Shown here: in pieces, positions 7,898-17,625 of the stretch | Layout of the letters: each line of letters opens with the position of its first letter | How positions within the stretch are numbered: the first letter of the stretch is position 1 | Source: Myxococcus stipitatus | GTDB taxonomy: Bacteria > Myxococcota > Myxococcia > Myxococcales > Myxococcaceae | Assembly: GCF_038561935.1 (NCBI RefSeq) | Contig: NZ_CP102770.1 | Coordinates: 6,448,001-6,512,000 of the forward strand | Direction: 5' to 3' | Length of the DNA: 64,000 nucleotides | Notes under the pieces: model-generated | Database searches by the model: none | The model's input: only the letters and a program-made list of their open reading frames with translations | What the model was told of the DNA's origin: nothing | Translations under genes and position numbers: made by a program

Positions 7898-10197
7898 CCG
7901 CCCGTCTTGCCCCACTGCCGCGTGGTCTTCACCACTTGCTTCACCCATGGGTGGACGGCGGGAACCGACTTGAGGGTCCGGTTGACCAGGTCCACCAGCG
8001 CATAGCGCGTGGGGCGCTCCTCGGCGCCATCCGGCGTCAGTCCGCTGGCGGCGCGCTTGAGCAAGCCGTGCACCGCGGGGATGCGCTTGAGCGTGGAGTT
8101 GAGCGTGTCCACCACGTTGTAGCGCAGGGGCACCTCCGCCACCGCCGCGACGACGGCCGAGGCCAGGGGCGGCTCCGCCGCCACCCGCTGCGAGTCCGAC
8201 GTCGACGACAAGAGCATGAACGCCGCCAGCTGGACTCCCTCCGGGAGCGGGCGGGCGAGGTTCTGGTGGAGCTGGAACACCAGCTCCTGGTGCCGGCGCG
8301 GATTGACGCCGGAGATCATCGACCCCTTGCGCCGCCGGTAGTGGAAGTGGAGCGCGTTGGTGACGAGGAAGCGGTGCCCCGCGTGCGCGAGGCGCAGGTA
8401 GAGGTCCCAGTCCTCGTAGCTCGTCATCTGCTCGTTGTAGCGGATGCGGTCGAACAGCGAGCGGCGCATCAGCGACGTGGCGCAGGACAGCCGGTTGGCC
8501 ACCATGCCCAGCGACGGACAATCCCCGATGAAGAGCGCGTAGTCGATGAAGCGCCGCTGGGCGCGAGACTCATCCGAGTCGAAGTACCCGGTGGACGGCA
8601 CCACCACGTCGAACTCGCGGTGGCGCTCCAGCGCCTCCACCGCCATCCGGATGAACGTGGGGCTGATGCAGTCGTCCGCGTCCAACGGCAGGATGTACTC
8701 CCCCGTGGCCGCGCGCAGGCCGATGTTGCGCGAGGCGGGCAGGCCCCGGTTCGACAGGTTGCGGATGAGCTTCACGCCGCTGAGGCCCGTCTTGGCGTCC
8801 TCTTCGATGCGCGCCAGCACCTCATGGTCGAACGCGCTCGTCGAGGCATCGTCCACGACGATGACCTCGAGCTCCGGGTAGTTGCTGGCGGCGACGCTCT
8901 CCAGCGTCTCCGGCAGGAAGCGTCCCAGGTTGTGATTGGTGATGAGGACGCTGACGCGGGGCAGTCCGGAGCGCCTGGCCTGAGTCGACACCTCGGGCTT
9001 CTTCCGCTCCTTCTCCCAGTACGGAACGTCCGCCGTCCACTCCACCGGGCGCAGCGTCGGCGAGCGCCAGGCGCGCTCCAGGGTCTCCACGAGCCCTTCG
9101 ACGGTGCCGTTGAACGTGTGGCAGTTCACCCCGTTGATGAAAGGGCTGCCCGGCGCGAAGGCGATACACGCCCCATTGAGCACCAGCGTCGCCCCTGCCC
9201 CGGACGCCTCGTAGGCGGTGAGGTTGACCGACTCGTAGTCAGAGGGAATGACGACGATGCCCTGCCGCATCATCTCGTCGCGGTCCTTGCTCGGCCCCGA
9301 GAAGATGAAGCGCGGCTTCAAGTCCTCCGGAATCAGCGACTGGACATAGGTCAGATAGGCCGCGTTGGCGGTGTGGCACGCCAGGACAGCGTTCCCTCGA
9401 TACTCAGGGAAGGCGCGCATGAAGGAGGCCGCGCCCCGGATGAACAGGTCCGAGCGCTTGAAGGGCTGGATCTTCGTGACGAAGAGCAGGTCCCGCTCTC
9501 CTTCACTCCGCAGCGGCACCAGCTCCGACTTGGGCGCCACGGGCGGAAACTCCTGAACGACCTTGTCCAGCCACGTCCGCGAGAAGCCGTAGTAGGCGCG
9601 ATTGAACTCGGCGATGCCCGGCACGTGCGCGACGACGAGGTCCGCGTCCAGCAACGCCTTGCGCTCGAACTCGAAGGTGCCCAGGCTCTCGCGGCTCAGG
9701 ACCTGCCGCTCGAACGGCGCGAGGATTCCCGCCGTCGAGTGCAGCCGCACCACGATTTCAGACTCCAGCAGGCCACAGCCCAGGAGCTTCTCCTGGATGG
9801 CACAGAACGCCCAGCCTCGGTAGTCGGGGAACTCGATGACGTCGAAGTGAGTCCCTTCCGCCGCCAGTCGCCGCAGGTGCAGCAGCAGCTCCATCGACTG
9901 CGCATGGCAGGGCGTGTCCGTGAAGGCGCCGGGCGGCGGATAGACACCCCCTTCGTCGAAGCTCACGTCCCACTCGGGACGGGACCTGGCGACGTGAGCC
10001 TTCACCTTGCCCTGGAAGTACTGCTCCACCTCGAGCGGGCTCACCGTCACGTAGGACGGGAAGAGCACGTGTATCTCCACGTCCTCGGTGCGCCGAAGCG
10101 ACTCCTCGATGAGGTTGTGGAGGATGCGGCCAATGCCGCCCGCCGTGAAGGGATACAGCTCATCCGTGACAAGACAGACGCGGCGAGGGCTCATCAT
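7894..10197 (-). CDS. Bifunctional glycosyltransferase (GT4 + GT2 fusion)
   Basis: 767 residues with two catalytic modules. Residues 1–~390 form a GT-B/GT4 domain: RVCLVTDELYPFTAGGIGR start, LLFVTKIQPFKRSDLFIRG, and IPSDYESVNLTAYEASG. Residues ~405–640 form a GT-A/GT2 domain: RVSVLITNHNLGRFLPETL, EVIVVDDAST, and PLDADDCISP, where DADD is the metal-binding D-x-D region. The C-terminal ~75 residues contain two copies of a 25-residue amphipathic repeat (RYxxVDxxNxTLKxxPAVH at 692 and 731), possibly for membrane or partner contact. The ATG overlaps the stop of the upstream methyltransferase/glycosyltransferase (ATGA), so the two are coupled. Likely adds two sugars to the O-antigen or related polysaccharide; substrates unknown. 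Confidence 0.85.
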   Translation of the reverse strand: MMSPRRVCLVTDELYPFTAGGIGRILHNLIEESLRRTEDVEIHVLFPSYVTVSPLEVEQYFQGKVKAHVARSRPEWDVSFDEGGVYPPPGAFTDTPCHAQSMELLLHLRRLAAEGTHFDVIEFPDYRGWAFCAIQEKLLGCGLLESEIVVRLHSTAGILAPFERQVLSRESLGTFEFERKALLDADLVVAHVPGIAEFNRAYYGFSRTWLDKVVQEFPPVAPKSELVPLRSEGERDLLFVTKIQPFKRSDLFIRGAASFMRAFPEYRGNAVLACHTANAAYLTYVQSLIPEDLKPRFIFSGPSKDRDEMMRQGIVVIPSDYESVNLTAYEASGAGATLVLNGACIAFAPGSPFINGVNCHTFNGTVEGLVETLERAWRSPTLRPVEWTADVPYWEKERKKPEVSTQARRSGLPRVSVLITNHNLGRFLPETLESVAASNYPELEVIVVDDASTSAFDHEVLARIEEDAKTGLSGVKLIRNLSNRGLPASRNIGLRAATGEYILPLDADDCISPTFIRMAVEALERHREFDVVVPSTGYFDSDESRAQRRFIDYALFIGDCPSLGMVANRLSCATSLMRRSLFDRIRYNEQMTSYEDWDLYLRLAHAGHRFLVTNALHFHYRRRKGSMISGVNPRRHQELVFQLHQNLARPLPEGVQLAAFMLLSSTSDSQRVAAEPPLASAVVAAVAEVPLRYNVVDTLNSTLKRIPAVHGLLKRAASGLTPDGAEERPTRYALVDLVNRTLKSVPAVHPWVKQVVKTTRQWGKTGG

Positions 10198-12209
10198 TGA
10201 ACGAACGCCTCCAGGACGCTGACGGCTTCGGCAACCAGGGCTTGTTCGTAGTCCGCCATCATCTGCATGAGCTCGGTGGGGGCACGCTCACGCAACGACA
10301 CCATCCGCTCGATGGCCGTGGTGACCACCTCCACGGAGTCCACGCCTGCGACCTGCGCGAGCTGTTGATAGGGATGCGAGTCCAGCGCCCCCAGGCTGAG
10401 CGGTCCGTGAACACACGGAATCCGCAGCGCGAGCGACTCCAGTCCCGTCATGGGCTGGCACTCGGAGAGCGACGCATTGAGGACGATGTCACAGCGGCGA
10501 ATCAGCTCGAACAGCTCGGTGCGGCTCGGACGCGAGACATGGTGGATGCGCCGAGAGGCCTTGAGCGGCTCGGGCAGCCGGTAGTTCGCCGTGACGTAGA
10601 CATCGCTGATGCGAGGCGAAGCCTGGCAAGCGAAGAGGTTGGTGTAGAAGTTCTTCCGCCAGTCGTTGGGCGTCGGGATGAGCGCGGTGCGCGTGAGGGC
10701 ACGCACCCGCGACGTCCGCTCCGCCTCCGACAGCTTGGGCGGCAGGTTGATGACCGTCTTGGGGAAGATCTCCCGCGCCAGCAGGTGCATGCCCGGCTTG
10801 ACGGTGGCCAGTCCATCGATGACGCCGCGCCGCTTCAAGTCGACGAGCTGCGCGAAGCTCTCGAGCTCGAACGTGTAATGGAACTGAGCCGTCGAGCCGT
10901 GCCACACCGAGAGGATGCGCACCGACGAGCCCATCGCCCGGCGCAGCAGCACCATGAAGTCGTGGGCGTTGTTCGAGTAGCCATGCACCATGACCGAGCG
11001 GCAGCCGCTGCGGTCGATGACCTCGATGGCGGCGCGCAGCTCCCGCTCATCCATGGGCCGCTCGGCGGTGATGGCGAGCTTCTGGCCCGGCAGATAGCCC
11101 GAGGCCGCGCGGATGCCGTGCCACTCCTGGTGGAACACCTGCATCACCCGCCCGAACTGCGGCAGGTCGAAGGCCCAGCGCGTGTCCAGCGCGGCGTTGT
11201 GGATGAACCCCGGAGGCGACGACGGAGGCGAGTAGCCCACGGGCGCGTCCGGGAAGGACACGCGCGAGGACCTCAAGCGCGCAAGGTCATCCGACAGCGA
11301 CTGGAGGCGCTGGCGGCGCTCGAAGCGCTCGGTCTCCACCGCGAGCTGCTCGGTCAGCTCCGTCACCTGGGCTTCCAGGTTCGCCGCGGGCTCCGACAGG
11401 GACTTGCTCGCGCGGCTCGCCCACTCCAACAACCGGGGCGTGGCGCGCGAGTGCAGCGCCTCGAGCGTCAGCGGCTGGGACTCGTCGCGCGGAGCCTCCG
11501 GGCCCAGGAGCTGGAAGTAGCGGCGCCCCTTTCCACCCTGGCGCTTGAGGACGTAGACATCGTGGGAATCCACGAGTCCCGGCCCGTGGTGCAGGTCCCA
11601 CCCCTCCGGCAGCAGGTCCGCGAACGCGTGGAGCCAGCTCCCCGGGTGCTTCGAGGCATCCCACACACTCGTGGGCATCAGCGGGTTCTCCACCAGCACC
11701 AGCATGCCGCCGGGGAGCACCAGCTGGCCCAGCGTCTCCAGAATCCCGGTGATGCGCTCGCTCGGGTTGTGCACAAGCGTGGAGACCGTGAAGACGACGT
11801 CGAACTTGCGCCCCTCCATCGCCACGAGCGGATCGTCCCCGCAGAAGATCCGCTCCTCGACGGGGAGCAGCGACGCGGGCGGATCCTGTCGGAGCGGCGC
11901 CGTCATCGACTCGGAGATGTCGTACCCGTGGTAGCGGACGCGGGAAAGCTGGGAGATGTAGGTCGCGTGGTGACCGAAGCCACAGCCAAACTCGAGGACG
12001 GACAGCGTCCGGTCCAGCCGGCGCTGCTCGGAGCGAATGAGGGTGGTCAGGACGCGCTCCTGCTGACCCCTCGCGATGTTTCCCTGTCCTTCCCGGACGC
12101 GCGCCAGTTCCCGATAGGAGTGGCCGTTGGTCGTCTTCCAGAAGTGGAGACTCTCGCTCATCTGGGCCGCGTCCCCAGCGGGGCCCTCGCTCTTGATGTC
12201 TTTGTACAT
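10194..12209 (-). CDS. Methyltransferase–glycosyltransferase fusion protein
   Basis: About 671 residues. The N-terminal half is a class I SAM-dependent methyltransferase: motif I VLEFGCGFGHHATYI at about 71, GYDISESM, FDVVFTVSTLVHN and LGQLVLPGGMLVLVENP. A coiled-coil-like segment (~300–350) links it to a C-terminal GT4-like domain with IPTPNDWRKNF, DVYVTANYRLPEPL and SLSECQPMTGLESLALRIPC. This suggests coupling of sugar transfer with O-methylation of the chain, as seen in chain-terminating enzymes, but that is inference. I chose ATG 12209 because it precedes the conserved part; ATG 12161 is also possible and a TTG at 12311 extends it without support. About 220 bases separate it from wbgA upstream; I see nothing else there. 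Confidence 0.78.
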   Translation of the reverse strand: MYKDIKSEGPAGDAAQMSESLHFWKTTNGHSYRELARVREGQGNIARGQQERVLTTLIRSEQRRLDRTLSVLEFGCGFGHHATYISQLSRVRYHGYDISESMTAPLRQDPPASLLPVEERIFCGDDPLVAMEGRKFDVVFTVSTLVHNPSERITGILETLGQLVLPGGMLVLVENPLMPTSVWDASKHPGSWLHAFADLLPEGWDLHHGPGLVDSHDVYVLKRQGGKGRRYFQLLGPEAPRDESQPLTLEALHSRATPRLLEWASRASKSLSEPAANLEAQVTELTEQLAVETERFERRQRLQSLSDDLARLRSSRVSFPDAPVGYSPPSSPPGFIHNAALDTRWAFDLPQFGRVMQVFHQEWHGIRAASGYLPGQKLAITAERPMDERELRAAIEVIDRSGCRSVMVHGYSNNAHDFMVLLRRAMGSSVRILSVWHGSTAQFHYTFELESFAQLVDLKRRGVIDGLATVKPGMHLLAREIFPKTVINLPPKLSEAERTSRVRALTRTALIPTPNDWRKNFYTNLFACQASPRISDVYVTANYRLPEPLKASRRIHHVSRPSRTELFELIRRCDIVLNASLSECQPMTGLESLALRIPCVHGPLSLGALDSHPYQQLAQVAGVDSVEVVTTAIERMVSLRERAPTELMQMMADYEQALVAEAVSVLEAFVQ

Positions 12210-12431
12210 GTGCCGATGTGAAACGACGCCGCCTACATGAACCGGAGGTGGGTTGTCAGCGGGGTTCCCGCAGAAACGCAACCATTCCCACGCTTGGCAC
12301 CGGTCAGGCAAGAGACGTGCTGAAAGTGAATGGTAAAAGCGCCCAGGGAGGACCCCGGTCGGATTGGCCTTCGTCCCATTCTCGGCTAACCGCCCGCCCC
12401 CCCGCCAGCCAGGCGTGCAACACCTTGCACA

Positions 12432-15400
12432 TCAGTCGACGGCGGAGCGAGCCGGCCTGGACTCCAGGGCCAGCAGGTTCTCCATCATCCGGTCCACCTC
12501 CTGCTCCCACGTGGTGCGGCGGACACGCTCGGCGGCTCGTGCTCCCAGTCGCACTCGCAGCTCCGGGTCCAGCACGGCCGCCCTCAGTCGCGCCAGCACC
12601 GAGCCCGGCGTCGGCGCCGCCAGCAAGCAGTTGCCACCGTCCTCCAGCAGCCAGTGGTTGGCGGGGTTGTCATTCGTCACCACCGTCATGCCGCACGCCA
12701 TCATCTCCAGCGGCAGGTAGGACGGGTGCCGGGTGAACATGAAGCACAACCCCACGTCACACTCGCGGTAGAGCGCCGCGGTGCGCTCGGCGGGGAGCAC
12801 GCCCAGGTTCGTCACCAGGCCCCGGACGCCGTAGGACTCCGGGTGCCACTCCGCACCCGCGGTGACGATCTCCACCGCGGGGCCCAGCTCCCGCTTGAGC
12901 CGCGTGAGCGCCGCCAGGCCCAGCTCGAAGCCGTTCCGCTCGTTGCCCGGGCGGCCGTAGAAGAAGACGCGCACGGGCCCGCGGCGCGGCGGACGGCGGT
13001 CATGGAAGGTCACCCCATCCACGGCGGGCTCGAAGGCGAATCCGCCCATGCCGTGAAGCGCCTTCACCGTGTCGCGCAGGCCCGGGGTGTTGAAGATGCC
13101 CTGGAAGCCCAGCTGGTACGTCTGCTCCGCCAGCGCGGACTGGGTGCCCGCGGCGAAGAACATGGGCTCATAGTCCTGGACGAAGTAGGTGCGCACGCCG
13201 GCACGGGGATGGCGCAGCACCTGGTAGACGGAGGTCCAGTAGGTGGCGATGGCCAGGTCACACGCGGGCAGCGACTCCAGGTCCGCCGCGCCGGCGAGGA
13301 CGCGGAAGGCCCCCGCCGCCTGGGGAAACACGGTGGCGGCCCGGGCCTCGAAGTCACCCGGGCTGGCCCCGGGCTTGTCGTACACGATGAAGTCGCTCTT
13401 CACGCCGTGGCGGCGGTGCATCAGGTCCGCGAAGCGGAACAGCGTGTGGATGCCCGCGTAGACATGCCCGAAGGCCGGGATGAACCAGGAGGCGGTGCGC
13501 ACCTTGCCGCGCGAGCGCAGGGCCGCCAGGGCCGCGGGAGCCTGTGCCCGAGACGCCTCCGCCTGCTCCGGCGTGAAGTCGAGCTCCCCCAGGTGCTCCA
13601 CCAGGTGACGCTGGGCGACCGCCCGCGCCTCCATCGCCGCGTCCTGCGCGCTGGGCACATCGTGCGTCAGCGTGCGCAGGGCCAGCGTCTCCCCCGTCTC
13701 TTCATGGTGGCGCAGGGAGCAGTCCGTGCCCAGCAGCGTGAGGTTGGGGTTGTAGAAGGGGTCGCCCCGCTCGCCGAGCCACGGGCGATATGACACGTAG
13801 GAACGCCAGTAATCGGATTCCGGAATGGCGTCCGCGCGGCGGCTGGCCGACTCGTGGTGGATGAGCCGCGCGTGCGGCGTGTACACCACGCGCAGGCCGC
13901 GCTGGTTCAAGCGCAGGCCGATGTCCACGTCGCTGCCGCACACCTGGAAGCGCTCGTCGAAGCCCTCCAGGGACTCGAACACGTCGCGGCGGAAGATGAC
14001 GCAGGCGCTGGTGACGGACAGCCAGTCTCGCGTCCAGTCGGTGTGCCCGAAGGGCGTGGAGATGGGGCCGTCCGGCAGCCGCCAGAAGGGATGGCCCGCC
14101 ATGCCGGTGATGCCCACCACCGCGCCCGCGTGCTGCACCGTCCCCTCGGGGAAGAGCAGCTTGCAGCCCACCGCGCCCACTTCGGGGCGCTGCGCCTGGG
14201 CCACCAGCTCCTCCAACCAACCGGAGTCCATCACCTCCATGTCGTTGTTGAGGAAGAGCAGCAGGTCCCCGGTGGCGCGCTTCGCCGCCCAGTTGTTGAT
14301 GGCCGGGTAGTTGAACGGGAAGTCCCACGTCAGCTTCACCAGCCGGGGGTCCGTGAGGCGCTCCAGCAGCGCGAAGGTCTCCGGCTGGGTGCTGTTGTTG
14401 GAGACCAGCAGCACCTCGAAGTTCGGATACGCGGTGCGCGCCAGCAGCCCGGGCAGCAGCAGCTCCAGCAGGTCCGGCCGGTCCTTGAACGGGACGATGA
14501 TGGACACCTTCGGCGTGCCCTTCACCGGGTAGCGGACGCGGTACTGGGTGGGCGCGGGGCTCGTCACCTCGGCCGACTCGCCCTTGCGCGCCAGGTGCTC
14601 GCGCAGGGCTCTTGCGCCCGCGTCCGTGGCCTTCGCCAGCCCCGCCTCCTGGCTGGAGAAGGACGCCGGGTTGGCGCGCCAGTGGTAGAGCAGCTTCGGC
14701 ACATGGCCGATGCCTCGCGCGGCCTCGCTCAGCCGCAGCATGAGGTCGAAGTCCTGCGAGCCTTCGAAGCCCTCGCGCACGCCGCCCACCGACTCGATCA
14801 GCTCCCGCCGCGCCACCAGGAAGTGGCAGACGTAGTTCACCGAGCGCAGCAGGTCCGGAGACCAGTCCGGCTTGAAGAAGGGCGCGGTCCGCCGCCCTTC
14901 CGAGTCCAGCCGGTCCTCGTCGCTGTAGATGACGTCCAGGGAGGGGTCCGCCGAGGCAGCCAGGACCATCTCCGCCAGCGCGTGAGGCGCCAGCGTGTCG
15001 TCGTGGTCCAGGAAGCCCACCCACGCCCCTGTCGCCACCACGAGCCCCGCGTTCGTCGCCTGGGCGATGCCTCCGTTGTGCTCCCGCGTCACCACGCGAA
15101 TGCGCGCGTCCTCGGATGCGGCTTCCCGCAGCATCCCCGCGACGTGAGGCGCCGTGCTGGCGTCATCCACCAGCACCCATTCCCAGTCGGGATACACCTG
15201 CGAGCGCACCGACGCCGCGCACTCGCGGAAGAAGGACTCGGGCGTGTTGTACACGGGCGTGACGAGCGTCACCTTGGGGCGAACCGCCAACGAGGCCACC
15301 GCCTCGCGCGCCCGGTCGAGGTCTCCCCGCTCCCGGCGCTCACACCAGCCTTCGTAATCCCCCAGCTCGGGGGGACGCGGCGGAGGCGTGCGAGTGCCCA

Positions 15401-16268
15401 GCACGCCCGCGAGCGCCAGCACCGCCTGCTCGTTGAAGCGCGTCTGCCGCCGCAGCAGCTCCGTCCAGAAGGGCCCCCCCGCCCGCAGGGCACGCGGCAG
15501 CGCCGTGGCCCGCAGCGGATCATTGCGCTCGACGAGCGAGGCAATCCACGTGGCGCCAGTGGCCTCGTCCGGAACCTGGAGCCCCGCCGCGCCGGCGATG
15601 GCCTCCACCATGGCCTCGTTCCACTCCGCCTGGCCGCGCAGGAGCCCTTCGAGCAACGGCCCCGCCGCGGAGAGGTAGGAGCGCTTGGCCGCCTCCACCA
15701 CGGAGCCCAAGGGCCCTCCCCGGTGCGAGCGCGCCACCTTCCAGCGCGTCGGGTCCACCCGAGGCTCCAGCTGCGCGCGCACCCACGCCGTCAGGTCCTC
15801 GCGAAGCCGCAAGCTCCGGTGCACCGAGAGGTACTCGAGCACCCGCACCACGGCCTTGTTGAAGTCCGCCTGCGGCCGCAGCGACTCGACATGGAAGGGC
15901 TGGAGGCCCTCGATGAAGGCGCGCTTGGTGGCGGTCACCACGCGGCCCAGCCGGGCGCGGTGGGAGTCCGGCACGGAGAACTCGTGAGGCACCGCCAGCC
16001 GAGCGGCCTCCTGCAGCGGAGAGAGCGCCAGCGCTCCGTCCGGCCGCGCCCGATGGAGCGCTTGCGTGAGGAGCTTCAAGGCGCCCTCGAGCGCCGTCAC
16101 GTCCTCACAGGCCTCGGGCAGGCACGGGCGCCGCGCATCCAGCAGCGAGCGCACCGCGGCCACCATTCGAGCCAGCTCCCCCGCACCCGGGGCAGCATCA
16201 GGCGCCCCCGCCTCTCCAGCGAGCTTCTCCAGGACCGTCTTCACCGACGTACCGCCTCTCTCGTTCAC
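12432..16268 (-). CDS. wbgA: Multidomain O-antigen glycosyltransferase (WbgA/RfbC type)
   Basis: A 1,278-residue cytoplasmic enzyme, matching in size and position the M. xanthus O-antigen protein WbgA (older name RfbC, about 1,276 residues as I recall). Residues 1–300 hold three degenerate SHR/KR/FN blocks. Residues ~331–560 are a GT2 domain (VTLVTPVYNTPESFF, VDDAST, DHDDTLAPHAL). Residues ~586–870 are a second GT2 domain (VSIIVPFKDRPDLL, FLNNDMEV). Residues ~920–1278 are a WsaF-like rhamnosyltransferase GT-B domain (ASWFIPAFGHVYAG, YFVQDYEPMFF, SYLPLEMMACG). It should build the rhamnose-containing O-antigen supplied by RmlABCD. Start GTG 16268 lacks a clear ribosome site; GTG 16244 (VKTVLEKL), after GAGAGG, is an alternative. 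Lies 52 bases after wzt, same strand. Confidence 0.92.
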   Translation of the reverse strand: MNERGGTSVKTVLEKLAGEAGAPDAAPGAGELARMVAAVRSLLDARRPCLPEACEDVTALEGALKLLTQALHRARPDGALALSPLQEAARLAVPHEFSVPDSHRARLGRVVTATKRAFIEGLQPFHVESLRPQADFNKAVVRVLEYLSVHRSLRLREDLTAWVRAQLEPRVDPTRWKVARSHRGGPLGSVVEAAKRSYLSAAGPLLEGLLRGQAEWNEAMVEAIAGAAGLQVPDEATGATWIASLVERNDPLRATALPRALRAGGPFWTELLRRQTRFNEQAVLALAGVLGTRTPPPRPPELGDYEGWCERRERGDLDRAREAVASLAVRPKVTLVTPVYNTPESFFRECAASVRSQVYPDWEWVLVDDASTAPHVAGMLREAASEDARIRVVTREHNGGIAQATNAGLVVATGAWVGFLDHDDTLAPHALAEMVLAASADPSLDVIYSDEDRLDSEGRRTAPFFKPDWSPDLLRSVNYVCHFLVARRELIESVGGVREGFEGSQDFDLMLRLSEAARGIGHVPKLLYHWRANPASFSSQEAGLAKATDAGARALREHLARKGESAEVTSPAPTQYRVRYPVKGTPKVSIIVPFKDRPDLLELLLPGLLARTAYPNFEVLLVSNNSTQPETFALLERLTDPRLVKLTWDFPFNYPAINNWAAKRATGDLLLFLNNDMEVMDSGWLEELVAQAQRPEVGAVGCKLLFPEGTVQHAGAVVGITGMAGHPFWRLPDGPISTPFGHTDWTRDWLSVTSACVIFRRDVFESLEGFDERFQVCGSDVDIGLRLNQRGLRVVYTPHARLIHHESASRRADAIPESDYWRSYVSYRPWLGERGDPFYNPNLTLLGTDCSLRHHEETGETLALRTLTHDVPSAQDAAMEARAVAQRHLVEHLGELDFTPEQAEASRAQAPAALAALRSRGKVRTASWFIPAFGHVYAGIHTLFRFADLMHRRHGVKSDFIVYDKPGASPGDFEARAATVFPQAAGAFRVLAGAADLESLPACDLAIATYWTSVYQVLRHPRAGVRTYFVQDYEPMFFAAGTQSALAEQTYQLGFQGIFNTPGLRDTVKALHGMGGFAFEPAVDGVTFHDRRPPRRGPVRVFFYGRPGNERNGFELGLAALTRLKRELGPAVEIVTAGAEWHPESYGVRGLVTNLGVLPAERTAALYRECDVGLCFMFTRHPSYLPLEMMACGMTVVTNDNPANHWLLEDGGNCLLAAPTPGSVLARLRAAVLDPELRVRLGARAAERVRRTTWEQEVDRMMENLLALESRPARSAVD

Positions 16269-16320
16269 ATCCCGGCCGTCGGGAGACGCGCCCCCTCGCC
16301 GCGCCAGTCAGCCCCGGATG

Positions 16321-17616
16321 TCAGGGATGACCACCGCCCGCGAGCGCGGACTCCACCGGCACCGGGACAGGCTCCACCACCCAGTGGTGCGCCGGACGGA
16401 ACACTCCGCGCTCGGCCACGTTCGAGCTCACCTCGAACGAGCGCCGCTCCGTGGACACCCCACCCGCCGTCCGCGCCGTCACCACCAGGACATACGTACC
16501 CGCCAGCAGGCCCAGGCGCTCCAGCACCAGGCGCATCCGCCCCGACGGCGGCAGCTCCCGGGGCAGCGGCACCGCCTCCAGCCGGGTGCTCGTCTCGTAC
16601 AGCGGGCGCCCATCCTGCGACTGGAGCGAGACCTCGAACTCCACGTCCTCGCAGCCGCTTCGGGCGGAGAAGTCCACGCAGACCTCCACGCCCATGTCGG
16701 GCGACAGGTTCTGCGCCTCCCCACCGGAGGCATCCACCAGCCGCAGCCCGGCGATGCGCACGGGGCAGTCCCCGCCCACCACCGAGTGGACCTCGGGCAG
16801 CGCGCCGCCGCCCTCCGTCAGCGCCGGGGGCGTGAAGGCCACCGACTGCGCCTCCGCCAGGGCAATGGCCTGCCGGTACTCGGTGACGATCTCCGAGGGG
16901 CGACCCACGCGGCGCACGTAGCCACCATCAATCCAGATGGCCAGGTCGCACCAGCGCTCCACGGTGGAGAGGTCATGCGTCACCAGGACGATGGTCTTCC
17001 CCTGCCGCTTGAACTCCGTCATCTTGGCGACGCTCTTCTTGCTGAAGTGCTCGTCACCCACGGCGAGGATTTCGTCGACGATGAGGATGTCCGGGTCCAC
17101 GTGCGTGGCCACCGCGAACGCCAGCCGCATGTACATGCCGCTGGAGTAGGTGCGCACCGGCTCGTCGATGAACTCGCCCAGCTCACTGAAGGCAATGATG
17201 TCATCCATCCTCGCCCGCACTTCCGCGCGCGACATTCCGAGGATGATGCCGTTGATAAGGATGTTCTCCCTGCCGGAGAAGTCCGGATGGAAGCCCGCGC
17301 CCAGGTCCAACAGCGCGGAGATGCGGCCGTTGATCTCCATGACACCCGAGGTGGGCGCATAGATGCCGGTGATGAGCTTCAGCAGCGTGCTCTTGCCCGA
17401 GCCATTGCGGCCGATGATGCCAACCGTCTTCCCTCGGGGGATGCGGAGGTTGATGCCGCGAAGCGCGGTGATGAGCCCCGCTTCCCGGGGCACGCGCTGG
17501 CCGCGCAACCAGCGCATCAGTTCGGATTTGAAGGTCGTGTACTCGCCCCGGATGGTCCTCTTCCGGAAGCTCTTCACGACATCGCGCATGACAATGGCGT
17601 CGAGGGGTTCCTGCAT
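16321..17616 (-). CDS. wzt: O-antigen ABC exporter ATPase (Wzt)
   Basis: Cytoplasmic ATPase of the Wzm/Wzt exporter that moves lipid-linked O-antigen across the inner membrane. Walker A is GRNGSGKST at 69–77, the signature region is YSSGMYMRLAFA, and Walker B is PDILIVDE. After about residue 260 there is an extra ~165-residue beta-rich domain (VRIAGLRLVDASGG, VSLQSQDGRPLYET), which corresponds to the Wzt C-terminal carbohydrate-binding domain that recognises the finished chain. This means export is of the cap-recognising type. The gene starts nine bases after the wzm stop and is followed by wbgA. Confidence 0.94.
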   Translation of the reverse strand: MQEPLDAIVMRDVVKSFRKRTIRGEYTTFKSELMRWLRGQRVPREAGLITALRGINLRIPRGKTVGIIGRNGSGKSTLLKLITGIYAPTSGVMEINGRISALLDLGAGFHPDFSGRENILINGIILGMSRAEVRARMDDIIAFSELGEFIDEPVRTYSSGMYMRLAFAVATHVDPDILIVDEILAVGDEHFSKKSVAKMTEFKRQGKTIVLVTHDLSTVERWCDLAIWIDGGYVRRVGRPSEIVTEYRQAIALAEAQSVAFTPPALTEGGGALPEVHSVVGGDCPVRIAGLRLVDASGGEAQNLSPDMGVEVCVDFSARSGCEDVEFEVSLQSQDGRPLYETSTRLEAVPLPRELPPSGRMRLVLERLGLLAGTYVLVVTARTAGGVSTERRSFEVSSNVAERGVFRPAHHWVVEPVPVPVESALAGGGHP

Positions 17617-17625
17617 GGCGACAGC

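Noticed and set aside
13854-16835. A very long plus-strand open frame (~990 codons) opposite wbgA and wzt
   Set aside because: The translation is His/Arg/Gln-rich without recognisable domains, and it mirrors the codon pattern of wbgA. In GC-rich DNA with few A/T third bases, antisense frames stay open by chance. The same applies to the long frames opposite the TPR protein, the kinase and tadB/cpaB.
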